A stretch of DNA of 6,888 bases from JBKQHQ01 sp052148715. GTDB lineage: Bacteria > Pseudomonadota > Alphaproteobacteria > Rhizobiales > Xanthobacteraceae. The notes under the pieces were generated by a model. That model did not search any database. It was not told the DNA's origin and saw only the letters and a program-made list of their open reading frames with translations. Below are positions 1 through 6,105 of this stretch, piece by piece (within the stretch, counting starts at the first letter, position 1; every line of letters starts with the position of its first letter). The stretch is taken from contig JBKQHQ010000049.1 of the NCBI GenBank assembly GCA_052148715.1, positions 1 to 6,888 on the forward strand. Reading direction: 5' to 3'. Made by a program: the position numbers and the translations under genes.

Positions 1-125
1 ACACACGGCCTGGCTGACCGCCAGACACTCCCGATGAGGAAACCACCAACTGGAGAGCCGTATGCGGGAAAACCGCCCGTACGGTTCGGAGGGCGGGGAG
101 GGCCAAAACCCTTCCCGACCCCTAT
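1..125 (+). mobile_element. Group II intron, 3' terminal part (truncated by window edge)
   Basis: This is the last part of a bacterial group II intron, a self-splicing retroelement RNA that normally encodes a reverse transcriptase/maturase in domain IV. Domain V begins at 55 with the catalytic AGC triad (56-58) and is followed directly by a long domain VI hairpin with a bulged A at 118. That A is the expected branch point, seven bases before a 3' end of the AY type (A124-T125), so the 3' splice junction is placed at about 125/126. Bases 1-54 should be the end of domain IV. No recognisable maturase residues are seen there, although one frame is open from the left edge. The intron lies opposite to yidC, just beyond its stop, so it does not interrupt that gene. 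The 5' end, domain I pairings and any encoded protein are outside the window, so structural class and mobility cannot be judged. Confidence 0.85.
55..121 (+). ncRNA. Group II intron domains V and VI (catalytic core and branch-point hairpin)
   Basis: Domain V spans about 55-87 (33 nt). GAGCCGTA (55-62) pairs with TACGGTTC (80-87), including one G-U pair. Above an internal bulge, GCGG (64-67) pairs with CCGC (73-76) under an A-rich loop. Domain VI spans 91-121: GGGCGGGGAGGG (91-102) pairs with 109-121 over the loop CCAAAA (103-108), and only A118 is left bulged. The near-perfect pairing of both helices argues that this end of the ribozyme is intact rather than decayed. The fold was made by eye and no covariance model was run. 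Confidence 0.85.
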
Positions 126-139
126 CGGCGGAGCGAGCT

Positions 140-193
140 GTTTGCATACCCTAACCCGAAAGAGGGAGAGGCGAGAAGGTTGGCGGCGCAAAC
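140..193. repeat. Nested palindrome between the intron and yidC (possible terminator or REP-like element)
   Basis: GTTTGC (140-145) is an exact inverted copy of GCAAAC (188-193). Inside it is a weaker hairpin, CCTAACCC (150-157) against GGGAGAGG (164-171), with two central mismatches and the loop GAAAGA. It starts nine bases past the yidC stop, so on the minus strand it could end the operon transcript or protect its 3' end. There is no T-run typical of an intrinsic terminator. It might instead be a dispersed palindromic repeat or part of the intron target site. Confidence 0.35.
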
Positions 194-201
194 CCCTAGT
201 C

Positions 202-2049
202 CTAGCGCTTGGCGAACTTGGCGAACTGGAGCTTGAGGCGCTCCCACAGCGCCCTCGGCGCCCCGACCTGGCCCTTGAGGTTGTCCCACAGCTCGATCTT
301 GGCGCCGTGCCGGTGCATGATCACGCTCTGCTGGATCACCGAGAGCGTATTGTTCCATGCCCAGTAGATCACCAGACCCGCGGGAAAGGCCGCCAGCATG
401 AAAGTGAAGATGATCGGCATCCAGTCGAAGATCATCTTCTGGGTAGGATCGGGCGGCGTCGGGTTGAGCTTCATCTGGAACCACATGGTCACGCCCATGA
501 TCAGCGGCCAAAGGCCGAGCACGAGGAAGTGCCCGACCAGCGGGAGATGCGTGGGGTCCCAGGGAATGAGCCCGAACAGATTGAACAAGTTGGTCGGGTC
601 GGGCGCCGAGAGGTCGCGAATCCAACCGAAGAACGGCGCGTGCCGCATCTCGATGGTGATCAGCAGCACTTTGTAGAGCGAGAAGAATACCGGCACTTGG
701 ATCAGCATCGGCAGGCAGCCGGCCACCGGATTGATCTTCTCCTTCTTGTACAGCTCCATCAGCGCCTGTTGCTGCTTCATCTTGTCGTCGGCAAAGCGCT
801 CCCGCAGCGCCAACATCTGCGGTTGCGCCGCCTTCATCTTGGCCATCGAGGCATAAGACTTGTTCGCCAACGGGAAGAAGACGATCTTGATGGCGACGGT
901 GACGAGCAGGATCGCCACGCCGAAATTATGGAACACGTGGAACAGGAGATCGATGACGCGAAACAGCGGCTTGGTGATGAAGTAGAACCAGCCCCAGTCG
1001 ATCAGCAGATCGAAGTGGTTGAGACTAAGCTGCTTTTCGTAGTCGTCGAGGGTGGCGACCTCCTTGGCCCCGGCGAATAGCCGGGTCTCGGCGCCGCCGG
1101 TGCCGCCCGGCTGGATCGTCTGCGCATCCAGGCGGTAGTCCGCCTGATAGCGTTTCGGCGTCTCGGTCGGCCATGCCTTGAAATCCGCGCGCACATGGGC
1201 GTCCGGATTGGGCAGCAGCACCACGCCCCAATATTTGTCGGTGAAACCGAGCCAGGCATCGGTGACGTTGAACTCGATCGACTTCTTGTCGTCGATGCTC
1301 TTGTAGGTCACCTCCTGTTGGCGGTCCGCGCCGAGATAGCCGATCATCCCTTCATGCAGGACCGAGTAGCCGAGCGTCGGCGGCGTTCCGTGTCGGGCAG
1401 CCAAGCCATACGGATAGAGCGTCACGGGGGCGGCGCCCTTGTTCGCCACGTCGTCCTTGATGGTGAACAGGTACTTGTCGTCGACGCTGATGGTGCGTCG
1501 GAAAACGAGGCCCTCGCCGTTGTCGTAGACGAGGGTCACCGGATGGTCGACGCCGAGCGCGCCGGAGCTCTGCTGCTGCCATTCCGTGTCGGGCCCGGGT
1601 ACCTTCGCGCTCGCGCCCTCCGCGCCCACCCAGCCAAAATCCGCGTAATAGGGTTCCGGGCCGCCCGAGGGCGACAGCAGGATGATCGGCGGCGAATGGG
1701 GATCGACGGTCTCGTGATAGCGCGTGAGCGACAAGTCATCGATGCGGCCGCCCTTGAGCGCAATCGACCCGTGCAGGCTCGGCGTCTCGATGGCCAGCCG
1801 TCGCGAACGCGCTAGCGCCTCCTCGCGCGATAGGGCCTGCGGCAGCATGGTTGCGGTTTGTCCGGGTATCCCCGGCAGCGCTCCCGGCTGCGTTGCCGCA
1901 CCCGGGCCCGGCTGCACGCGTTCCTGCGCTTGCTGCTGCGCGATCTGCTTCTGCTTCTCCATCTGCGGCATGCCGACGAAGTACTGCCAGGCGAACAGCA
2001 CGAGGGCTGAGAGGACGAGCGCGAGAATGGTGTTCTTTTGATCGTTCAT
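202..2049 (-). CDS. yidC: Membrane protein insertase YidC (Oxa1/YidC/Alb3 family)
   Basis: YidC inserts and folds inner-membrane proteins, alone or with the Sec translocon. The 615-residue protein has the full Gram-negative layout. An N-terminal membrane anchor lies at about residues 7-26, followed by a Gln/Pro-rich linker (about 30-70) and the large periplasmic beta domain (about 85-340). The conserved insertase core runs from about 355 to 580. In it, IKIVFFPLANKSYASMAKMK (387-406) leads into the cytoplasmic helical hairpin, INPVAGCLPMLIQVPVFFSL (439-458) is the next conserved membrane helix, and PIIFTFMLAAFPAGLVIYWA (545-564) the last. The positive groove residue (Arg366 in E. coli YidC) appears to be Lys388 here by position. 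The tail is basic, as expected for ribosome contact. The start ATG overlaps the rnpA stop as ATGA, which suggests translational coupling. In many rhizobia the next gene is engB; here a group II intron end follows instead. Confidence 0.97.
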   Translation of the reverse strand: MNDQKNTILALVLSALVLFAWQYFVGMPQMEKQKQIAQQQAQERVQPGPGAATQPGALPGIPGQTATMLPQALSREEALARSRRLAIETPSLHGSIALKGGRIDDLSLTRYHETVDPHSPPIILLSPSGGPEPYYADFGWVGAEGASAKVPGPDTEWQQQSSGALGVDHPVTLVYDNGEGLVFRRTISVDDKYLFTIKDDVANKGAAPVTLYPYGLAARHGTPPTLGYSVLHEGMIGYLGADRQQEVTYKSIDDKKSIEFNVTDAWLGFTDKYWGVVLLPNPDAHVRADFKAWPTETPKRYQADYRLDAQTIQPGGTGGAETRLFAGAKEVATLDDYEKQLSLNHFDLLIDWGWFYFITKPLFRVIDLLFHVFHNFGVAILLVTVAIKIVFFPLANKSYASMAKMKAAQPQMLALRERFADDKMKQQQALMELYKKEKINPVAGCLPMLIQVPVFFSLYKVLLITIEMRHAPFFGWIRDLSAPDPTNLFNLFGLIPWDPTHLPLVGHFLVLGLWPLIMGVTMWFQMKLNPTPPDPTQKMIFDWMPIIFTFMLAAFPAGLVIYWAWNNTLSVIQQSVIMHRHGAKIELWDNLKGQVGAPRALWERLKLQFAKFAKR

Positions 2050-2444
2050 TGCGAACTCTTATCCGGTCGGCCCTTCCGGCTATTTCGGGCCTTGCCGGAC
2101 GCCGGCGTCACCTCGGAATGCGGGGCCTTCACCCGGCGCAACGCGCCGTCGAGGTCCTGCGCCAATCGGTCGAACGGCAGCTGCAAGGCTGCGCGTCGGC
2201 CAATCAACACATAATCATGGCCTCGACACATTTCCCCTGCGGCCGACAGCCTCACGATTTCGCGAAGTCGCCGCCGCACCCGATTGCGCTCGACCGCGGT
2301 GCCGACCTTCTTCGACACGGTGAATCCGATCCGCGCCGGCCCATCGTCGCCTCGTTTGCGGGCCTGCAGCACGAAGCTGCGGGTCGGCACCTTGTACCCG
2401 GTTGCGGCAGCGAGAAAATCGGGCCGTCGCCTCAGCCGTTCCAT
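2046..2444 (-). CDS. rnpA: Ribonuclease P protein component
   Basis: This small basic protein binds the RNase P RNA and helps position pre-tRNA leaders for 5' cleavage. With the ATG at 2444 it has 132 residues, within the family's usual range, and begins MERLRRRPDFLAA, the typical alphaproteobacterial N-terminus. The family signature lies at about residues 38-64: RIGFTVSKKVGTAVERNR followed by VRRRLREIVRL, containing the conserved RNR motif that contacts RNA. An open frame continues upstream to 2561, but that part overlaps rpmH and looks non-coding, so the shorter start is preferred. An in-frame GTG at 2456 is a weaker alternative. No clear Shine-Dalgarno sequence precedes the ATG, so expression may lean on translation of rpmH, which ends 28 bases upstream. 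The Lys/Arg/Ser-rich tail beyond residue 106 is probably disordered. Its stop overlaps the yidC start. Confidence 0.95.
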   Translation of the reverse strand: MERLRRRPDFLAAATGYKVPTRSFVLQARKRGDDGPARIGFTVSKKVGTAVERNRVRRRLREIVRLSAAGEMCRGHDYVLIGRRAALQLPFDRLAQDLDGALRRVKAPHSEVTPASGKARNSRKGRPDKSSQ

Positions 2445-2472
2445 GCCGGTGGGCACGTGCCGCGCAACGCCG

Positions 2473-2607
2473 TCACGCGCTGAGCCGCTTGCGCCCGCGC
2501 GCCCGCCGCGCCGCGATGACTTTGCGGCCGCCCACGGTCGCGATGCGGGCGCGGAAGCCATGACGGCGTTTGCGCACCAGCTTGCTGGGTTGATAGGTCC
2601 GCTTCAC
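2473..2607 (-). CDS. rpmH: 50S ribosomal protein L34 (bL34)
   Basis: The 44-residue, highly basic product is a protein of the large ribosomal subunit. Almost the whole sequence is family signature: KRTYQPSKLVRKRRHGFRAR, then IATVGGRKVIAARRARGRKR and a short LSA tail. The usual ATG start is replaced by GTG at 2607. Codon 2 is the invariant Lys, and a GGAG Shine-Dalgarno sequence sits nine bases upstream, so this start is firm. A longer in-frame reading up to 2748 has no L34-like sequence and begins inside the promoter, so it was not used. It is the first gene of the rpmH-rnpA-yidC operon, an arrangement conserved widely in bacteria. Confidence 0.97.
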   Translation of the reverse strand: MKRTYQPSKLVRKRRHGFRARIATVGGRKVIAARRARGRKRLSA

Positions 2608-2635
2608 GGGGGTGTACTCCGCTGGTCGCGACGTT

Positions 2636-2660
2636 GTGTCGAAGCCTGAACGTGTCGAAG
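2636..2660 (-). repeat. Short direct repeat in the rpmH leader
   Basis: The nine-base word GTGTCGAAG (+ strand) occurs at 2636-2644 and again at 2652-2660, a 16-base period, within the predicted untranslated leader of the rpmH transcript. It may be chance, part of a dispersed repeat family, or a leader element. No ribosomal-protein leader structure was recognised around it. Confidence 0.3.
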
Positions 2661-2719
2661 GGTCAAACGCTACACTCCGGGTTCCCGATGGGTTCGAGCC
2701 CGGCACGGCGTTCGGCCGG

Positions 2720-2748
2720 CTTATAAGGGAGCCATCCGCATGCGTCAA
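2720..2748 (-). promoter_or_regulatory. Sigma70-type promoter of the rpmH-rnpA-yidC operon
   Basis: On the minus strand, TTGACG (2748-2743) and TATAAG (2725-2720) are separated by exactly 17 bases. This is a near-consensus -35/-10 pair, strong for a high-G+C genome. Transcription would start near 2713, giving a leader of about 105 bases before the rpmH GTG. The position directly upstream of rpmH fits a strong housekeeping promoter. No other minus-strand site nearby matches as well. Confidence 0.7.
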
Positions 2749-3040
2749 CGCGAGGCGGGCCGGCTCTTGGGCCGCCTTTCTCGCTCGCTGGGGGCATCCC
2801 GTTCCGCCGTCTTCTGACCGAGGCGATTCAATGCCTCGACGAGGCCGCCCCGGCAGTCAAGCCAGCGCCGTCAGTTCCGTCGGTGAACGCGCCGAAAAAA
2901 TCCTCAGCAGCACCCATTGTCGGCGCCCGAGCATCGTCACTATTTGGTGGAGCGAGGGTATCTGAATGCCGATGAATTCGTGAATCGCACAATGTTGCTC
3001 CGGGCTCGCGGCGAGTTCGGAGGATATGCGGCAAATAGCT

Positions 3041-3071
3041 ACCCCATCTCTGATTTGACGAACGATGGGGT
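3041..3071. promoter_or_regulatory. Inverted repeat around the kinase promoter (possible operator)
   Basis: ACCCCAT (3041-3047) and ATGGGGT (3065-3071) form a perfect 7+7 inverted repeat with a 17-base interval. The repeat is centred on the proposed -35 element at 3055-3060, and its right arm lies in the promoter spacer. This placement suits a dimeric repressor or activator site. There is no following T-run, so a terminator is unlikely. No known regulator's consensus was recognised. Confidence 0.35.
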
Positions 3072-3083
3072 GCGGCGCATCAT
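3055..3083 (+). promoter_or_regulatory. Candidate promoter of the sensor histidine kinase gene
   Basis: TTGACG (3055-3060) and CATCAT (3078-3083; four of six matches to TATAAT) are separated by 17 bases. Transcription would begin near 3090, giving a leader of about 48 bases before the ATG at 3138. The -10 is imperfect and falls in a CAT triplet run, so chance is a real alternative. Confidence 0.4.
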
Positions 3084-3137
3084 CATCATTGTGTGGTGCC
3101 GATTGGGGTGAGGGTCCGCATAACCGGTGCTGGGGCC

Positions 3138-4634
3138 ATGGAAATAACGGAGGAGGCTGCCGCCCCGCGGGTCACCGCGGGTGGGGAGCCGCGCTGGGGC
3201 CTGTCTGGGAAGCTTCTGGTCCTCACGATTCTGTTCGTGATGATTGCCGAAGTACTGATCTATGTCCCGATGATCGCCTACTACCGGTGGACTTGGCTGA
3301 GCGATCGGTTGGCCGCCGCAAATACCGCAGCGCTGGTGCTTGAGGCGGCGCCGGGCGGCATCGTCACCGAGGACCAGGGCCGCCGCATTCTCAACAGCAT
3401 CGGGGCGCAGGCGGTCGCCATGAAGATGGGCGACCAGCGGCGGCTGTTTGCCATCTCCGAGGTGCCGCCCCCGATCGATCACGACATCGACATGCGTTTC
3501 TTCTCTGGGTTCGGCGCCGTCGTCGATGCCTTCGACGATTTGCTCAGTTCGAGCAATGGCGTGGTCCGGGTCGTCGGCCCGGCTCCGATGGGTGGCGAAT
3601 ATCTCGAGATCGTCCTCGATCAGGTATCGCTGCGCAAGGCACTCCTGCAATTCTCGGCCAACATCCTGGTCGTGTCGCTGATCATCTCCGGGATCACGCT
3701 CGCTCTGGTCTACCTCGCCCTGCATTATCTGTTCGTGCGGCCGATGCGCCGCATCACCGCCAATATGGAGGCGTTCCGCGCCGACCCGGAGGATCCGACC
3801 CGCATCATCAGCATTTCCGGACGGCGGGATGAGCTCGGGATTGCCGAGCGGGATCTCGCGCTGATGCAGCGGGATCTCGGTTCCATGCTGCACCAGAAGA
3901 GCTCCATGCTGCACCAGAAGAACCGCTTGGCGGAGCTCGGGCTGGCGGTGTCGAAGATCAACCACGACCTGCGCAATCTGCTCGGCGCGGCGCAATTGTT
4001 CTCCGACCGGCTGACGAGCCTGCCCGATCCGCGAGTGCAGCAGTTTGCCCCCAAGCTGATGCGGGCGATCGAGCGGGCGATTGCGCTTTGTGAATCGACC
4101 CTGTCCTACGGCCGGGCGCAGGAACCGCCGCCGGATCGGCGACCGGTCTTGCTCGAGACCCTGGTCGAGGAGGTGCATGGGGCCCTGGGGCTCGCGCCGG
4201 ACTCCTCGATCCGCTGGATCGCCGCGATCGAACATGGCCTCATGGTCGACGCCGACCAAGACCAGTTGTTCCGCATCATGCTGAACCTCGCGCGCAACGC
4301 CGTCCAGGCCATGGAAGGCCGGGCGGCGCTGGAGCCGAGCCAGGACGAGGTGCGCATCACCGGCCGCCGCGAAGGCACCGTGGTCGTCATCGAGGTAGCG
4401 GACACCGGTCCGGGCCTGTCGGACCGGGCGCGAGCCCACCTGTTCGAGGCCTTCCAGAGCTCGACCCGCACCGGCGGCGCCGGCCTCGGCCTCGCCATCG
4501 CGGCGGAGCTCGTGCGCGCCCACGGCGGTGAGATCTCGCTGGTTGACGGGACGACCGGCGCGACCTTCCACCTCACTATCCCCGATCGCGCCATTGGCCA
4601 GAAGGCCCGGCGCGGGGAGTCGGTGCAAGCTTGA
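3138..4634 (+). CDS. Membrane-bound sensor histidine kinase (HAMP, HisKA, HATPase_c)
   Basis: A two-component sensor kinase that should autophosphorylate on His and pass phosphate to a response regulator, which is not in the window. From the ATG at 3138 it has 498 residues. Membrane helix 1 is at about 24-49, the periplasmic sensor region at 50-172, membrane helix 2 at 174-201 and a HAMP-like linker at 202-245. A signalling helix follows, then the H-box KINHDLRNLL (His276), the N-box LNLARNAVQAM (Asn383, Asn387), the G1 box DTGPGL (Asp422), the F-box LFEAF and the G2 box GGAGLGLA (446-453). All catalytic motifs are present. The signalling helix holds a tandem copy of SMLHQK (249-254 and 256-261). 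GTG codons upstream (such as 3093) would extend the frame, but 3138 fits the predicted transcript start better. The Shine-Dalgarno sequence is weak. The ligand is unknown because the periplasmic part matches no domain I recognise. Confidence 0.93.
   Translation: MEITEEAAAPRVTAGGEPRWGLSGKLLVLTILFVMIAEVLIYVPMIAYYRWTWLSDRLAAANTAALVLEAAPGGIVTEDQGRRILNSIGAQAVAMKMGDQRRLFAISEVPPPIDHDIDMRFFSGFGAVVDAFDDLLSSSNGVVRVVGPAPMGGEYLEIVLDQVSLRKALLQFSANILVVSLIISGITLALVYLALHYLFVRPMRRITANMEAFRADPEDPTRIISISGRRDELGIAERDLALMQRDLGSMLHQKSSMLHQKNRLAELGLAVSKINHDLRNLLGAAQLFSDRLTSLPDPRVQQFAPKLMRAIERAIALCESTLSYGRAQEPPPDRRPVLLETLVEEVHGALGLAPDSSIRWIAAIEHGLMVDADQDQLFRIMLNLARNAVQAMEGRAALEPSQDEVRITGRREGTVVVIEVADTGPGLSDRARAHLFEAFQSSTRTGGAGLGLAIAAELVRAHGGEISLVDGTTGATFHLTIPDRAIGQKARRGESVQA
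3882..3921 (+). repeat. 21-base-period tandem duplication inside the kinase gene
   Basis: TCCATGCTGCACCAGAAGA occurs at 3882-3900 and identically at 3903-3921, with a period of 21 bases. This adds exactly one heptad (SMLHQK plus one residue) to the helix between HAMP and the H-box. Sequence identity at all 19 positions, wobble bases included, points to a recent duplication. The frame is kept and the downstream kinase is intact. Confidence 0.9.
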
Positions 4635-4776
4635 GCGGTGGCGCTCCGCGGGATGGTCGCCGCTGCCCTGGCCGTCGCCGCTGGGCGCTTGCCAAGGCCG
4701 GGGGAAGGCTATAGCTATCCGGCCGGTCCCGGCCGCCTGCGGCCCGGGCATTTCCCGAAACGCGCAAAGCGTCAAG
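4635..4776. other. Spacer between kinase and tRNA with a G+C hairpin
   Basis: GGCCG (4731-4735) pairs with CGGCC (4740-4744) over a CCTG loop. Two further pairs form outside a C-C mismatch. The hairpin could end the kinase transcript, but only three T residues follow (4751-4753). A short reading frame from an ATG at 4654 (MVAAALAVAA) stops inside the tRNA, and the neighbouring frame carries a lipobox-like LGAC. This is too little to call a gene. Confidence 0.4.
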
Positions 4777-4853
4777 GCGCCCGTAGCTCAGCTGGATAGA
4801 GCACCAGACTACGAATCTGGGGGTCAGGAGTTCGAATCTCTTCGGGCGCGCCA
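4777..4853 (+). tRNA. tRNA-Arg (anticodon ACG)
   Basis: A complete 77-base cloverleaf with encoded CCA. The acceptor stem GCGCCCG (4777-4783) pairs with CGGGCGC (4843-4849), and the discriminator is G4850. The D stem is GCTC (4786-4789)/GAGC (4799-4802). The anticodon stem CCAGA (4804-4808)/TCTGG (4816-4820) encloses loop CTACGAA with anticodon ACG at 4811-4813. The T stem AGGAG (4826-4830)/CTCTT (4838-4842) has one G-U pair and loop TTCGAAT. An A34 anticodon of this kind is normally edited to inosine by TadA and reads CGU, CGC and CGA. The low-G+C region begins soon after its 3' end, the usual geometry of a tRNA used as an integration site. Confidence 0.98.
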
Positions 4854-5031
4854 ATCTAATCAAGCACTTAGGTGAAGCCGCGAGCCCCAGTAAGTTTACC
4901 AAAGCTACCAATTAGCTACCACGAGGTGACTATCGTCGGTGACTTTCGCTGCCCTCGCCGCTACCTCCCCCACCATGCCGTCCGCCGCATGCCGCCGACT
5001 GCACCCTGCCGGCTTCGTCGTGCCGCCGTCT
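4854..5031. other. Junction stretch after the tRNA, no gene seen
   Basis: This stretch starts with moderately A+T-rich sequence (4854-4925) and turns G+C-rich with CCG-type simple sequence to 5031. No coding frame with a start signal is supported. It contains the direct repeat at 4903-4921. No intrinsic terminator was seen for the convergent minus-strand gene ending at 5032, and I did not find a copy of the tRNA 3' end. Confidence 0.5.
4903..4921 (+). repeat. Direct repeat AGCTACCA, 50 bp beyond the tRNA
   Basis: AGCTACCA occurs at 4903-4910 and 4914-4921, an 11-base period that puts both copies on the same DNA face. Short direct repeats like these next to a tRNA attachment site often bind integrase arms or an excisionase. 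That reading is an inference from position only. Confidence 0.4.
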
Positions 5032-6105
5032 TTATCGAGCCCTAAGTCTCGGACGGTCGCTAGCACATACGCACGCTGCGTTGCCCTCGCTCGCCGTGAC
5101 CTTCATCACTAAATTCTGGGGAAGCGGTCCAAGCGAACCATTGCCTGTTGTCGCTGCCTGAAGAGAATCCTGATAGGCGCCGATTTGATTGATTACTAGT
5201 TGAAGGTTTTTTATGTTTTCAACGGCCTCACGGTAAGCATCGCTCTTGGCGTTAAGCTCTGCCTGCAGGTCATCTCGCGCAATTTCAAGCATCGTGTCAG
5301 GTTTTGCTAGTTTACCGCATAGACCGCCCATGGCTTCTGGTTTCGGCTTTTTGACATCATAGTGATCAATATTTCCCGATACTTCGAAAGCTATATTCCA
5401 GCAATACTTTGCTAGACCATTTTTGGCTTCGGTAACACGGTTCTCAGCCTCGTGTTTGACTAGGTCCCGCCTCTTTTCTTCTTCTTTTCTTATTGTAGCT
5501 GGATAGGATCGATTCCCTTCAACCACAGAAGACCATTTACTGTATACAGCAGCCTTTTTCGTAAAAAACTCTTTCTGTGATGTGGGACTGATGATTCCAT
5601 ATTGATACAGTGTCCTAATGACTACTATAGCTGCCCATTCGGTTTGGTACGCAGTAGGCCCGTATTGTTCAAGTGTTTCAACTTTTGCCTCTAATTCTGT
5701 CTCGAAAGACACTGCCCATTGAGTAAGGCCTAATTGTTTGTGGTTTTGCAGCTCAGTTCTATGCGTGTCGAATATTGCTATACGTGACTTCAATTCTTTT
5801 TCAGTATAATCACGGAATCCATTGGCTACTTTTTCATCCACGTCGATCCGCAACTGCCGAAATTCTTCTGATATTTTCGCCGATGAGTTGACTAACTTAT
5901 TCAATTGTTCGACGAAATTGTGAGCTTGTTGGACGGTCCATTGAATGTTCTGAGGTTCGATCCAATCCCTTAGGAATTTTGCCCACTGATATGCTTCGAT
6001 AATGACTAGAGGCCCCGGAAGAAGAGCCTGCGGCGACGAACTAGGGATCGTGATCAAACTGGCAGCCAGAAGGCCGAAAGCAAATTTGTTTCGCCATTTG
6101 GCCAT
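5032..6105 (-). CDS. Secreted helix-rich protein of unknown function
   Basis: I do not recognise this 357-residue protein. It begins with a convincing Sec signal peptide: MAKWRNK basic region, hydrophobic stretch FGLLAASLITI, and a likely cleavage after SSSPQA (residue 27). The rest should be periplasmic or extracellular. It is mostly charged and helix-prone, with probable coiled-coil segments around 60-120, 210-240 and 270-320. Four Cys occur late (YCWN, GLCGK and CVC near the C-terminus). No enzyme motif, lipobox or later membrane helix is seen. The start ATG has a GGGAG Shine-Dalgarno sequence six bases upstream. Base composition is low in G+C apart from the last 20 or so codons, which are G+C-rich and may be foreign to the rest. 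It is transcribed away from the HEPN-like gene. A conjugation accessory role like TrbJ/VirB5 was considered from the general build, but no specific match supports it. Confidence 0.7.
   Translation of the reverse strand: MAKWRNKFAFGLLAASLITIPSSSPQALLPGPLVIIEAYQWAKFLRDWIEPQNIQWTVQQAHNFVEQLNKLVNSSAKISEEFRQLRIDVDEKVANGFRDYTEKELKSRIAIFDTHRTELQNHKQLGLTQWAVSFETELEAKVETLEQYGPTAYQTEWAAIVVIRTLYQYGIISPTSQKEFFTKKAAVYSKWSSVVEGNRSYPATIRKEEEKRRDLVKHEAENRVTEAKNGLAKYCWNIAFEVSGNIDHYDVKKPKPEAMGGLCGKLAKPDTMLEIARDDLQAELNAKSDAYREAVENIKNLQLVINQIGAYQDSLQAATTGNGSLGPLPQNLVMKVTASEGNAACVCASDRPRLRAR

Larger units (their letters stand above)
2749..3137. other. Intergenic stretch without a supported gene
   Basis: About 390 bases lie between the rpmH promoter and the histidine kinase start. 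Reading frames here (for instance minus-strand 2828-3034 and + strand 2917-3111) have no ribosome binding site or recognisable protein, so none is called. The stretch contains a G+C hairpin GGCGG (2754-2758)/CCGCC (2772-2776) followed by TTTCT, and a small hairpin GAGGC (2820-2824)/GCCTC (2833-2837). It also holds a candidate kinase promoter with an inverted repeat (3041-3083) and four CAT triplets at 3078-3089. Confidence 0.6.

Noticed and set aside
34..1080. 348-codon open frame on the + strand across the intron end and yidC
   Set aside because: It runs antisense through a certain yidC gene and through group II domain V. The product is Arg/His/Glu-rich with no recognisable domain, a typical high-G+C shadow.
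2445..2561. N-terminal extension of rnpA
   Set aside because: It overlaps rpmH in another frame, and the conserved RnpA sequence begins at the ATG at 2444.
2686..2710. tRNA T-arm-like sequence (GGGTTCGAGCCC) upstream of rpmH
   Set aside because: No five-pair T stem with a seven-base loop can be formed in register, and no matching acceptor, D or anticodon arms surround it. It is a simple palindrome.
2917..3111. 64-codon + strand frame upstream of the kinase
   Set aside because: No ribosome binding site or known similarity, and it spans the candidate promoter and the CAT repeat, which is translated as an Ile run.
3039..4775. 578-codon open frame on the minus strand
   Set aside because: It is antisense to the histidine kinase, whose motifs are all clear. 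The translation is low-complexity and unrecognisable.
4528..4875. 115-codon + strand frame reading through the kinase end and tRNA-Arg
   Set aside because: The tail, including PVAQLDRAPDYESGG, is the familiar artificial translation of a tRNA gene.
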